From the NCBI GenBank assembly GCA_034401135.1, contig JAWZSP010000003.1, positions 4,216,001-4,280,000 on the forward strand: a stretch of 64,000 nucleotides of DNA, in the 5' to 3' direction. Positions 9,787 through 20,231 of this stretch are shown in pieces (the first letter of the stretch is position 1; each line of letters starts with the position of its first letter). Origin of the DNA: Volutella citrinella. Lineage: Eukaryota > Ascomycota > Sordariomycetes > Hypocreales > Nectriaceae. A program made the translations under genes and the position numbers. The notes under the pieces are model-generated. The model did not search any database. It was not told the DNA's origin and was given only the letters and a program-made list of their open reading frames with translations.

Positions 9787-11482
9787 TTACCTTCGACGGT
9801 TGCCCTCAGCTGCCTTGGTCATGTCTTGATAGTGCTTCTCGTACTCTCCATAAAACAGCCGACACCTCGCGTCGAGACCCTTGGAGTCTGAGACCACCAG
9901 AGGCTTCCCAGGCTCCCCATCGACTCCCGCCCGGACACCTCCGCCGAAGACGCCGACGCTGGGGATCTTGCCCCAGCCGGGCCCTGTCTCGGGATCCTTT
10001 GCAAAGTTGGCCCACGCCCTGAGCATGGCGCGGCTGACCTTTTCCTGGTACGCGGTGGCGCCCTCGGCCTCGAACGAGCCAAAGACGAGCTCGAGCTCCC
10101 CTCCGTGGAAGGCGCCGGAGCCCTCGAACATCTCCGAGTTGGGGAAGCTGGCGTTGTAGTAGTAGCGCCAGGCGTCGCCGCCGACCTTGACGTGGTCCTC
10201 GGTCATCAGCTTGATGGGGCACTGGCATATGAACTCGGTCGCCATCTTGTTCACCCGGGCGAACTCGTCGTCGATCTCCGGGGTACCGACCACGTACTCC
10301 TTTGCAATCTCCTTGATCCACTCTTCGGGGTACTCAGCCCTCGTAGCAATGCCAAAGGCCTCTACCGTCGACTTGCCCTTCATTCGCTCGACTCTTCCTT
10401 CATCTGCGTTTGAGCCCACAAGGACAGGCACGTTGGCCGCCATCGCAGGCTGGTTCCTGGACTCTAGCCTGTTTCTTCGAGGGTTGACTGCCAAGGTGTA
10501 GCCGTCCTTGGTCGATTTGAACCTGATGCCCTTGGCCCTCAACTTTATGGCCTCCTTGGTTAGCTCCTTGGCCGGAACGGTTCGCATGCACTCGAGCGAG
10601 TTTTCACAGTCGCACCCTACCGCCTTGGTGAGGTTACCCCATGCCGCGGCCGAGCCCGTCCCTGATCCGTAAACAGAGCCCTGGTTCGACTGGATGATGG
10701 CCGCCCGGAACGGCACGGGCTGTGGAGGGAGAGTCAGGAGGGCGTCGACGCTTCCCCCGCCGGCGCTCTCGCCAAAGATTGTGACACGCCTCGGGTCTCC
10801 TCCGAAGACTGCGATGTTGCGCTGGACCCAGTCAAGGACAAGGCGCTGATCCATGAAACTAGAATTCAAATGTCAGCTATGTCTCCATTGAGCTATGGAT
10901 TCTGACTGTACCCCACCCGAGGTTGGAGTGTTGTTTGGGGATGTCGGGGGAACCGGGGAAGCCGAAGACGTTGAGGCGGTAGTTGAAGGTGACGACGACG
11001 ACGTCCTCGTAGGCAGCAAACTTGGAGCCGTCGTAGAGAGGCGAGCCGCCGCTTCCCTCAGTAAAGGAGCCCCCATGGATCCAAAACAGGACAGCCTTGG
11101 AGGCGGGCTTAGCCTTTGCAGGCGCAAAGACGTTGACAGTCAAGCAATCCTCGATCTGCATCGCGGGCACTCGCATCAGGTCCCAGAGCGCCTTCGTGGA
11201 CTCAGTCGTGCCCAGGGCCTGATGGCAGGCCGGCTTAAACTCGGAGGAATCATAGACAGAGTTCCAAGGAGTAGCAGGAACTGCGGGAGAGAAGCGGACT
11301 GGACGGTCCGCGTAGGGGATGCCGAGAAACTTGTTGACGAGGGCTGTGGACGAGGGAACGGATGTGGTGGTGCCGGCAACAATGCCGGCGTCGATGGTTG
11401 CGGTAGGGCGACTCTTGGAGCAGGGAGTTGAAGTAACTGCGGCCGCCCATAGGAGGACGGATAGGAGTGATTTGGCAGTCAT
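9787..11482 (-). CDS. Secreted type-B carboxylesterase/lipase
   Basis: Two exons on the minus strand (11482-10917, 10858-9787) give 545 residues. The donor is the GTGGGG following CTCGG, which restores the family motif NLGFMDQRL across the junction. A signal peptide (MTAKSLLSVLLWAAAVTSTP) leads into the carboxylesterase fold: EDCLTVNVFAP near residue 130, the oxyanion loop WIHGGSF, the nucleophile in FGESAGGGS (Ser220) and the late catalytic histidine in GAFHGGELELVFG. The enzyme is expected to hydrolyse carboxylic esters outside the cell. Residue ENSLECMRTV and flanking cysteines fit the usual disulfide pair. Its neighbour upstream on the same strand is a P450, followed by a GMC oxidoreductase, so it may belong to a small oxidative cluster; the substrate is unknown. 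Confidence 0.9.
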
Positions 11483-12268
11483 GGTCGGTATGGGTGGAGG
11501 GCTTGAGGTGTTGAGTAGCCCATTATCGGCCAGGGACGAAGGACGACTCTTACATATCTGTTGTTGGAAAAACTTAGGGCAACTCAGAAGTCGGTGGACA
11601 TGGTCGGTCCTATTAGATCATCCATTCTCAACCTGCTGAAGGAGTCCTTGGCAGACTTGGCAGCAGTGCAGAGAGGTGGGCGAAGCGCAATGGGATGGGG
11701 AGTGTGGAGTGCCAGCACATCCGATCAAGCAACGTTCTGCATTGGCCATGCTTGGCTGCGCAGTTTGATGCCCGAACCATCTTCCATTACTCAAAATGGG
11801 GCATCATAGGACTGTCTGGGGGCGAAGTGAACCTTGATGCATGCTGTCTTGCTGCTCGTATGTCTCGCACACTAACAAGACCTCTTGGCGAAAAAGCAAG
11901 TAGATTCATATTATTTTTTTTGCTCGGAAGCAGTGGCTCCGGGTCGGTTTGACACAGTGATGTACCTTGGGTTGTAGTCTGAGACATGAATAGCAGTTGA
12001 CTTCGAATCAGCAGGACTGGAAAAAGTAGTCGGCGCAGGGCATCCATTATGCTGGGGATATTGGGTGACTTATACTACTAGCAGTAATAAGGTAGACAGC
12101 CACTTGATGTATATATGAGAAGACATCATATAGGTAGGTAATTAGGGGAGGCCTGAGGTTACCTAACTACCTTACTAGTACTACTAGTAGTAAGTTGCAA
12201 GTTAGGGAAGGAACCAATAAGCAATTATCCATGCTACATCACGAGCTGCCCCAGCATGTAGCGTCCAC
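11483..12268. other. Intergenic region upstream of the carboxylesterase
   Basis: About 0.8 kb, AT-richer than its surroundings near 12050-12200, where CTA/TAG triplets recur (for example ACTACTAGTAGTAAG). No gene was seen. Confidence 0.45.
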
Positions 12269-14052
12269 TCAAGCCTTGTCCGACCGCTCCTTCCAAACCA
12301 GGGGCGCACGCTCAGGATGCAGCATCTGCAGGAGCAGCACATAGCCCGTGTCGTCCTTGATCTGGTCCGCCACCCGCTTGCGCGCATCTCCCGCCGTCTC
12401 GCCATCACCTCGCACCGGCTCAACCACCCAGCGTCCCAGCAGCGCCGCCATGACGGCCACGAACTCGACCTGGGAGAACTTCTTGCCTGGGCAGTCGCGC
12501 ACGCCCTCGGACCACCCGAGGAACGCCCCGCGGACGGGCATGTCGTACTCCTCGGCGCCGGGGACGGCAGGCTTGATCCACCGCGAGGGACGCCACTCGA
12601 GCGAGTCGCCTCCCCACGTCCTGGGGTCCGTCTGCGCGGAGCCGTAGCTCGGGCAAACGACGGTGTGCCGGGGCAGCACGATGGTCCTGTCGCCGACCCG
12701 AAGCTGCTGCTCCGAGTGCTCGTTCCATTTGAGCGTCGGTACGATGGTGTATAGCCGCAGCGTCTCGAATAGCACCGCGAGACACCGCTTGAGGCGCGGG
12801 AAAACGGCACGGTAGTCCAAGTCGCCCAGCTGCTGGTCCCCGACGACCTGCTGGATCTCCTCGGCGACCCAGTCCTGGACGTCCGGGTGCGCGGCCAGCA
12901 GGTAGACAACAAAGGTCAGGCTGTGCGAGGTAGTGTCGTGGCCGGCAAAGTTGAAGGCGAACAGGTTACCGTACAGCTCGCTCTCCGTCAGCCCCCCGGT
13001 CCCCTCGGCCTGCGAGGCCCGCACCAGCAGCGTCATCAGGTTGTGGTCGCTGCCCTTTCCCTCCGCGAACAGCTTCTTCTCCTCCTCGTACAGGCCCGTC
13101 ATGTAGTCCTGGAACGAAACGCAGGCTTGGTGGATCCTGTTGAGCTTGCGTGGCAGCCAGGAGTTGGCCAGGAACTTGCGCCCCAGGCCGAGGATGAGGA
13201 CCAGGTTGGCCAGGATGATCTGGAGGCTGTCCTTGTAATCCATCTTGGAGTCACTCGAAGACTGCCGCTCGTCGTAGCCCTGGAACTTGAAGGACTTGCC
13301 GAAGCCGGCCCGCGAGAGCACCAGGAGAGTCAGCATTCGCAAATCGTCTGCGATTGTCGTGATTTCCGGCTTGGGCGCCCAGTACTTGAGCATGTCTTGT
13401 GCCAGGACAAGCGTCGCGTTCCACACAATCTCATTGTTCTCCTCGTTGAAGCAGCGTGTGGCGATTCTCCGCTGTGTTTTCCATCGCGCGCCTCCGGCCT
13501 GTCCAACCACGTTAGACCCGATACACCATTGTCGATCCGATGTTCGAGCGACTCACCGTTGCAATGCTCGGCCCAAACACGTCCAGCATTTCTGAAACCG
13601 GCCACCGTTAGCGTGCTTAATATTTCCCAACATCGCTTGACTCGCTTAAACATACCGTTGACAAAGGCTGGTCAGTCGAAATCCTGGATCCGCCGATTCA
13701 TCGACACGATGGAATCAGGGTCGTTGATGTACACCCAATTCCTCAAGGGCGTCACCAGGACCCAGATGTCGCCCATTTCCTGATGGGACCGGTACCTGTC
13801 CTCGACCTCCCATCCCCTCCAGTTGTAGCGCGTGAAGGAATTGTTTCCAAACGGCAGCCGGCGGAGGAAGCGCATCGTCTTCCGGTCCACCAGCGCCCAG
13901 AACGGATTGAGGGGGCTGATTGGGATTATGCGTATGGGAATGCCCATCTTGCGGGCATCCGCGTAGTTTCTCGCCAAGCTAGCGATGGTGCTGATCGCCA
14001 GTGCCGCCGTCCCCAGCAGGGGGGCAAGCAGAAGGAGCGTGAGCCAACCCAT
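12269..14052 (-). CDS. Cytochrome P450 with an in-frame TGA (probable pseudogene or sequence error)
   Basis: Three exons on the minus strand (14052-13656, 13591-13557, 13498-12269) keep one frame for 553 codons, but codon 127 (13674-13672) is TGA. The protein would start with a membrane anchor (MGWLTLLLLAPLLGTAALAI). The heme-enzyme motifs are all present downstream: AGHDTTS in the I helix, ETLRL as the ExxR motif, a PxRW element (RPSRW) and the heme loop WSEGVRDCPGKKF. The TGA falls in RIQDFD-stop-PAFVNEMLDVFGPS, at the site where related P450s carry Lys or Arg before Pro, so a CGA-to-TGA or AGA-to-TGA change is the simplest explanation. No alternative intron removes it in frame. The rest is intact, so the lesion is recent or an assembly error. 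Shares a promoter with the GMC oxidoreductase. Confidence 0.8.
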
Positions 14053-14937
14053 TGCGTCAGGACAACGCCAGCTCGTGAGGTCAATTGCTGTGGCAAACGA
14101 GTGTCGAGTCCCGGGAGATGTCGAGGTTTATAAAGAAACGGAGAGTGTCAGCTCGAACGAATCATCCATTTGCGCGCGCGGTTCGTCTGACGCCCTACCC
14201 AGTCCTTATCCATTGTCATCATTCTTCCCAAACTAGGCTTGGCCCGTTCTCGCGGACCCTACAGACCCTGGGCAATTATACTCGAACCGGAACTTATGTT
14301 GCGACCGGGTGGGTCGGCGCGACGTGCTGCAGTGCTGGTGGCCATCTAGCACAGGTCTTCGCAGCGCTCAGCCAATGTCAGCACAATCTACCAGCTCGCT
14401 GTTGGTTGAACTAACTGGATTGATAGGAACTGTGCGCCTGGATAGCACGACTCATTTGGGATGGCGGCAATGCCACCGCGTCTGACTGTGGATAAATCTC
14501 AACATAGTTTTTTATATCCTAAATGAATCAGAGCCAGCACGAATGGGATTATCTCCCGTTTTTATCTTTCATCAATTGCATGCCCCGCTCATCTAGCCGT
14601 GAGCATACTGACAGGCGGTGTTGCAACGCAAGTGGGTGTTTTTGATGTCAATGTTTCAACTGCAACCCTCTCCTCGCGGGCAGAATACGTGGAACTGCAA
14701 GAGCAAGATGCATCATCATGCATGTCTCGGTCCCACAAGACACCATCACGTGGAGAGGCCGACATACAAAGCCCGCATTCTTGGCTATCACTTGTTTTCC
14801 CTGTTTCTTTTCTGCAAATCATACTTAGGCGCTTGCCGTATACTTGTTGTCAACGGCCTTGAATGCAGCGAGTTCTCCCAAGTACACCAGACTAAGTAGT
14901 TACGAACCTCGAACTATTGCGACGTTCCATCCACGAA
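14053..14937. other. Bidirectional promoter between P450 and GMC oxidoreductase
   Basis: About 0.9 kb between divergent genes. It contains one clear TATA element (listed separately). No gene was seen. Confidence 0.5.
14127..14134 (-). promoter_or_regulatory. TATA element for the P450 gene
   Basis: TTTATAAA, a palindromic TATA sequence, lies 75 nt upstream of the P450 ATG. Confidence 0.5.
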
Positions 14938-17024
14938 ATGATCCCCACTCTCATGCTTGGATGGCTTGCCTTGTCAGCAATCTCATTTACGCCCGTTCTC
15001 ACCTCTGCAAAACCACTTGCCAGCAAAAGGCTTGACTTGGCATCCATCAGAAGCCATTATGACTACATTGTCATTGGCGGTGGCACCAGCGGCCTTGTCG
15101 TCGCGAGTCGACTCAGTGAAGACGCAAAGAGTGCGATTGGCTAAATCAGGGATGAGGCTGCTGCGTTGGCTGACAGCTACAGTACAGGAAGCGTCCTGGT
15201 AGTCGAGTACGGCGACTTTGCCAGCACTGACAACGTCACTGTGCCATACTTTGCAACTCAGGACCTGTCTCCGTGGCTCTACAACATGACCTCTATCCCG
15301 CAACGGAACCTGGATGGCCGTGTCGCCCGGCTGAAAATTGGGAGCGTTGTTGGCGGCGGCTCTACTGTCAATGGCATGGCTTGGGACCTTGGCTCTGCCG
15401 CCGACTACGACGCGTGGGAGGCGCTCGGCAACCCGGGCTGGGGATGGCCGAGCCTTGTCAAGTACTTTCGGAAGTCTTCCACGTTCGAACCACCCGCAGA
15501 GAGCTACGTTCGACAGTATGGTTACGAATGGTCACCGGCGGCGTACGGCAACGGTCCGATCCGGGTTGGCTATCCGGCCTGGCAGTGGCCAACAGCAGGT
15601 AGGTTGCAAGCGCAACTCCTTGGATCGTATTTTGGATAGCAACCCCGAAAGAGATTATCTGCTAAACATGGCGAGTGTAGAACTCATGGCGCGTGCCTGG
15701 GCCAAGGACCTCGGCACATCCGTCTTGACGGACGGCGCAGACGGCGACAACAGGGGTATCGCCTGGCTCCCGCAAAGCTCTGGCGGCAACCAAGGCACGC
15801 GATCGACTGCCGAGACGGGGTATTTCAGGCCAGCTAGCAAGCGTCCAAACCTTCACTTGCTCGTCAGAAGCTATGGCGCAGCGATAAAATTCAAAGGCAA
15901 GCAAGCTGTCGGGGTGGACATTGCCAGTCGCCGAGGTGGCACTGGCTCAAAGTTTGTCTCGTCAAACAACGTGATACTCGCTGCGGGGGCCATTAATACT
16001 CCCCGGATACTCCAGCTCAGTGGCATCGGGCCGGCAGCCGTCCTCAAGGGTCTGGGAATCCGCGTCGTGGTAGATGCCCCAGGCGTGGGTGCCAATTTAC
16101 AGGATCATCCATCATTCCTCGTACACTACAATTGTATGTGTCCTAGACTCACTCCCCTACATTCTCATCAAAACTTCAAATACCTCGCTAACGTTTTGTC
16201 TTCTTGCTCTAGTCACCAAGATCACAGGCGTTGAGCCAAACGATATGAAGGACCCGGCGTTCTACAACGCGGCTTGGATGCAGTACTCGAAGAACAAAAC
16301 GGGCCCGTTCTCTCACGCCTGGGGCAACCGAATCGTCTTTTCTACTCTTGAGGACCTTGACCCGGACTTTCGGTCCATTGCAACAGACATGCTTGGACAG
16401 CAGTCGCCGTCTGACTATCTTCCAGCGAGCTATGCAGGTTCGCCATCCGAAAGGGGGTTCCAGGAGCAACGCCGCCTTCTACAGTCGCAGTTCCACAACT
16501 CAACCGCCGCTGTTGCCGAGTTTGCATTCGGCGGCTCCTCGACGGTCGTGGTTGCGGTGCAGAAGCCGCTGTCCCGGGGCACAGTGCTGATCAACAGCAC
16601 CAACCCCGACCCGTCTATCCCGCCGCTGATCGACTTCGGTGCGGGCTCCAACCCCGTCGACATGCTCATCGTCGTGCGGGCCCTCCAGAAGTCACGCGAG
16701 TTCATGGCAGCCGGCAGCATGGTAGAACTAGGGCCGATGGAGCTTACCCCTGGCCCCGCGGCGCAGACGGATGAGCAGATTGAGGCCATCATGAGAAAGT
16801 CGCTGCTCAGCCCGAGCCTTGAACATCCGTCTGGGACAGCCGCCATGATGCCGCGGGAGTATGGAGGTGTGGTAGACCCCTCTCTGCGCGTGTATGGCAT
16901 CCGGGGGCTGTGGGTTGTGGATGCCAGCGTGATGCCCTTGATTCCGGCAGCGCATCTTCAGGCGACGGTGTATGGTGTGGCTGAGCATGCCGCGGTGCTG
17001 ATCAAAAGACATGCAATCTACTAG
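14938..17024 (+). CDS. Secreted GMC oxidoreductase (glucose/aryl-alcohol oxidase family)
   Basis: Four exons (14938-15130, 15188-15598, 15681-16133, 16213-17024) give 622 residues. A signal peptide (MIPTLMLGWLALSAISFTP) precedes the FAD-binding fold: YIVIGGGTSGLVVASRLSE near residue 45 and VVEYGDF. The second GMC signature region is GAINTPRILQLSGIGP. The C-terminal catalytic block reads HPSGTAAMMPREYGG and then PAAHLQATVYGVAEHAA, with the active-site His in AAHLQ; the family's second His/Asn position lies just after it. Such enzymes oxidise alcohols or sugars outside the cell and release hydrogen peroxide. The first donor is GTGCGA and was accepted because it alone restores EDAKRSVLVVEYG. Divergent from the P450. 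Confidence 0.88.
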
Positions 17025-17874
17025 TTGCTGCAGCAGTACGGATACGGGCTCTGGTAAGCTAGCTCCGTGCTGGCGCTGGGTTGTGCCGACGGTTTGGGTG
17101 GCATCAGAGTAATGGGATGAATTATGATGGTCATATGAGCACGCTCGTGTATGTAGGAACTATCCGTAGATGGCTGCCCAAAGACAGCCCGTTACCGGAG
17201 ATTACCGACATGAAAATAATTGCAACGTAACACGACGCGGAATACGAGAAGCCTGCCAGGTTGAGACAGGTCCGCGCTTATTATGTCTCGGTGACAGCCG
17301 GGTGGCGTCTGGCAGCTCTAGGCTAGTTGCATGCCGCTCTCCCAGATACGAAGGCCTTACGGGCGAGTCACTGAGCCAGGTAAAATAGGCAGCGTGGTTG
17401 GCTGCTACCTTGAGCACCGATGACGCCCCCGGGGCCCAAGCGATTGCATCCATGGTGCGAAAGACGGGATGGGCCGGTCTCTTCTGCTCGGAATTCGTCC
17501 ACAGGCACGTCACAGAGGGCCTCGTCTTGGCCATGTGCCCAGCTGTGGCTTGCTCGACTGGCCCAGTAGCCCCGCAGAACTGGCGGAATTGCAAGTTGAC
17601 TCCAAATATAGACGTATCACTGGCGTAAGTCGGGGTAACTACCGGCCTTGGTGGTTGCCGACCCGGGCCCATCAGGATCAAATTCTCCGTAGCGTGTGGG
17701 GGAGCTGATCATGGCATCGAGCGTCGACCACTATATAAAGAGAGATGTGAAGCCGCAACGATCAAGAAAAGTCAGTCGCTCGGCATCAAACAACGCTTGA
17801 CTCTCTCAGCTTCTCCCTCTACAAGCACTCAGTGCAACAATCCCCTGCGGAACTCGACTCACCTGCCCATCAAG
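17025..17874. other. Intergenic region, promoter of the PhiA-like gene
   Basis: About 0.85 kb. Apart from the TATA box listed separately no feature stands out; short open frames show no family resemblance. Confidence 0.45.
17732..17738 (+). promoter_or_regulatory. TATA box of the PhiA-like gene
   Basis: TATATAA at 137-143 nt upstream of the start codon, consistent with a strongly expressed wall protein with a leader of roughly 100 nt. Confidence 0.55.
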
Positions 17875-18450
17875 ATGCAGATCAAGGCTCTCCTCCTCGC
17901 TCCCCTCATGGCCTCTGGCGTCGCCATGGCTGCCACTCCCAAGACGACTACCTTCGACGTCATGGCTCTGCGGTCTGCCAGCCCCATCCACTTCGCACCG
18001 CTGCAGGCCTCCCAGAGCGGCTTCCGCTTCCACCTCGCCAAGCAGAACGCCTGGTGCGACAAGAGCTGCGGCAGTGGCAGCGACGACAACGGCAACCGCG
18101 TCACTCTCAAGCTGGTCGGCGACGAGCTGTTCCTCGTCGGCAAGGCCGTGGCGCCGCAGAAGGCCTGGGTGGACCGGAGCGGCATGGGCCAGGGCGTGCT
18201 GCAGTACCACACCGGCAGCGGGGGTCGCAGGTCCGAGAGCAAGGGCTGGAAGGTGGACAAGGACGGCAACCTCTCGTTTATGGGCTCCGGGCTCATTGCG
18301 TGCCCCGGCGCCGACGGGTCGTGGGGGGTCTGGGTGAGCGTCGGCATCGATCAGCCCGGCGGCAACAAGGGGTGCCTACCCTTTACTGCGAGGACCGTGC
18401 CCAAAGCCAATCCCACCAGCTGCCTCTACTCTTCGGGGTCTGGGTGGTAG
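17875..18450 (+). CDS. PhiA-like secreted cell wall protein
   Basis: One exon, 191 residues. The ATG at 17875 is preferred over an in-frame one 78 nt upstream because it begins a signal peptide (MQIKALLLAPLMASGVAMAA). The mature N-terminus has the PhiA family core RSASPIHFAPLQAS (about residues 32-45), and GLIACPGADGSWGVWVSV near residue 145 matches the family's ACP...W block. PhiA proteins of Aspergillus are conidial and phialide wall glycoproteins that influence spore formation and hydrophobicity. Cysteines at about 59, 63, 146, 168 and 186 could form disulfides. Codon use is strongly C/G-ending, suggesting high expression. Confidence 0.78.
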   Translation: MQIKALLLAPLMASGVAMAATPKTTTFDVMALRSASPIHFAPLQASQSGFRFHLAKQNAWCDKSCGSGSDDNGNRVTLKLVGDELFLVGKAVAPQKAWVDRSGMGQGVLQYHTGSGGRRSESKGWKVDKDGNLSFMGSGLIACPGADGSWGVWVSVGIDQPGGNKGCLPFTARTVPKANPTSCLYSSGSGW

Positions 18451-18899
18451 CGTGGGCTTCTGATGTTTTTTTTTTTTTTTTAAACGACATTGTTTTCGGG
18501 GGAGGAATGCGGATGGGGACTGATGTTTGTGGAAGGAAGTGGTGGTCGCATCAGCGAATTGTTAGTTCTTGCTTCAATTAAACAGCCGCATCCGACTTGG
18601 ACAATCCCGCAATCAAAAATCCATCCTTTCGCTCATCCTTTGCCTTGAACAGCAGTCGATACTTTAAGCCACCAGTTAATATAATTGTCTACAATGACGT
18701 TTGCCGTGTTGGTGCTTACTTCGAGTTGGTCAGCTGACTTGCCGGACTGCCGTGCTTCATAAGGTTGCGCACCTATGTACATCGCACTCCGCCCCATTGG
18801 ATCCTCTGGAGTCTGGGCTGCCTCACAAAACGTGCCCGTCGCTCTCCTCTTCCTCTTGGCAGCAACTCAAACCCCTCATCCGTCTCCCGGAGAATCACA
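18451..18899. other. Intergenic region
   Basis: 0.45 kb with a 16-nt poly-T run near 18467-18482 in the PhiA-like 3' region and the leader of the next gene. The frame of the next gene is open 45 codons upstream of its chosen ATG, without domain content. Confidence 0.4.
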
Positions 18900-20072
18900 A
18901 TGGTTTCGAACAAGGAACTTGAAGCGCAGGCCGAGCGGAAGCCCGAGTACGACGAGGCGCCCCCTCCTAGCTACACCGTCGAGGAGGGCGGCCCTGGACC
19001 CTCGTCGGCGGCAGCTGCTACGTCAGGCAGCTCGCAACAGCCACCACAGCAGCCACAGCTCAGCACAGCCCAGACCACCGACAGCAACCCCAACACCAAC
19101 ACCACCAACACCAACGCTGACGGCAATACCAACGCCAACACCAGCACCAGCACCAACACCAACACCGATGATAACGCGACCTTGATTTCTGACAAGGCCA
19201 AGGCCGCCGCCGCCGGCCCCACGGTTGAAGCGCCATTCGCCTTCCCTTCTGACGCTCCCCTCCCGCCGTACTCTGAGCTGCCGACGGGACAGAAGCCCAT
19301 CGCGATCCCGCAGAGGGCCTCCAATCCCACCGCGCCGTTCCTCGCAGCCTACTCCCCGGCCCTGCTGGCCTACGGCATCACCGACCAGGCGTGGTACTCC
19401 CTCCTGGACACCCTGTCGGCCTTCCTGGCCGCAAAGGTCTCGGACCGCGCCCTGCGGCATGTCGGTGACATGGCCAAGCACGCCGGCCGTGGGCCCACCA
19501 GCCTCGTCAAGAACATCACCTCGGACTTCAAGAGCGCGAGCAAGGACTTCACCACCAGCGCCAAGAAGGGGGACGTCATCGGCGCCACCTTTGGCGCCCT
19601 GGGCAACGGCATCGCGCTGACCGTCAGCGCGGCCATGGGCACCGTCGGGGCCGTGGTGTCGCTGCCGGGCAACACCATCGGCGCCGCCTTCAAGAGGCCC
19701 CAGACGCCCCGTGCCCGAGCAGAGGCCTACCTCACGGTCGTGAACAAGGACTGGCTGTCCCCGCGCCGGCTGCGGGTCCACCTGCTGGACGGCCACGACC
19801 TGGCCAAGCTCGTCGGCCTCTCGTACGCGGACCTGCTGGCGCAGTCGCGGGGCGACAAGGCCAAGAACATTGAGGACCAGCTGGTGGCGCTGCAGGGCCA
19901 CGTCGAGAAGCTCGAGTACAAGGAGCCTCCGCTCGGGGAGCTCGGGGAGGAGACGCTCTGGCTCGTGGTGACGCCGGTCGAGACGGGCGCGGAGAGCGAG
20001 ACGACTGAGACGACGGGTGGGCCCTCGGACCGACGAGCAGAGCGACGGGATCGACGGAAGCGTGAGGAGTAG
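18900..20072 (+). CDS. Conserved-looking fungal protein with PPxY motif and Asn/Thr low-complexity tract
   Basis: One exon, 390 residues, starting at the ATG at 18900 (MVSNKELEAQAERKPEYDEA). The N-terminal third is disordered: a PPSY motif at about residues 22-25, Gln/Pro-rich sequence, then an Asn-Thr repeat (about 63-95). A second proline-tyrosine element (LPPYSELP) lies near residue 122. The ordered part starts around residue 140 (FLAAYSPALLAYGITDQAWYSLLDTL) and includes a glycine/alanine-rich hydrophobic segment (GATFGALGNGIALTVSAAMG, about 221-240) that may contact a membrane. The tail is highly charged (RRAERRDRRKREE). PPxY and LPxY motifs recruit WW-domain ubiquitin ligases of the Rsp5 type, so an adaptor or ligase-substrate role is possible, but no family was named with certainty. 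Confidence 0.75.
   Translation: MVSNKELEAQAERKPEYDEAPPPSYTVEEGGPGPSSAAAATSGSSQQPPQQPQLSTAQTTDSNPNTNTTNTNADGNTNANTSTSTNTNTDDNATLISDKAKAAAAGPTVEAPFAFPSDAPLPPYSELPTGQKPIAIPQRASNPTAPFLAAYSPALLAYGITDQAWYSLLDTLSAFLAAKVSDRALRHVGDMAKHAGRGPTSLVKNITSDFKSASKDFTTSAKKGDVIGATFGALGNGIALTVSAAMGTVGAVVSLPGNTIGAAFKRPQTPRARAEAYLTVVNKDWLSPRRLRVHLLDGHDLAKLVGLSYADLLAQSRGDKAKNIEDQLVALQGHVEKLEYKEPPLGELGEETLWLVVTPVETGAESETTETTGGPSDRRAERRDRRKREE
19090..19170 (+). repeat. Imperfect AACACC hexanucleotide repeat within coding sequence
   Basis: A stretch of AACACC/AACGCC/AGCACC units coding mainly for Asn-Thr pairs in the disordered N-terminal part of the 390-residue protein. Such tracts vary in length between strains. 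Confidence 0.8.
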
Positions 20073-20231
20073 TTGGGTTGATTTTCTCGTCATGAAATCT
20101 GGACGTGTCATGATTCAGATCCGTTCGCTCTCTTTTGAATATACCTCTATATGAAATAGACATACTAAGTATCCGTATATGTGTATGTATCAAACCGCCA
20201 ATATACCTGGGCTATCTGGCCATTGCTAACC

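Noticed and set aside
13637..13720. A 41-nt intron that would remove the P450 TGA
   Set aside because: GT and AG can be found around the codon, but removal would delete the conserved RRIQDF block and shift the frame.
19023..20111. 362-codon open frame antisense to the PPxY protein
   Set aside because: Arises from the repetitive, GC-ending coding strand; no recognisable content.
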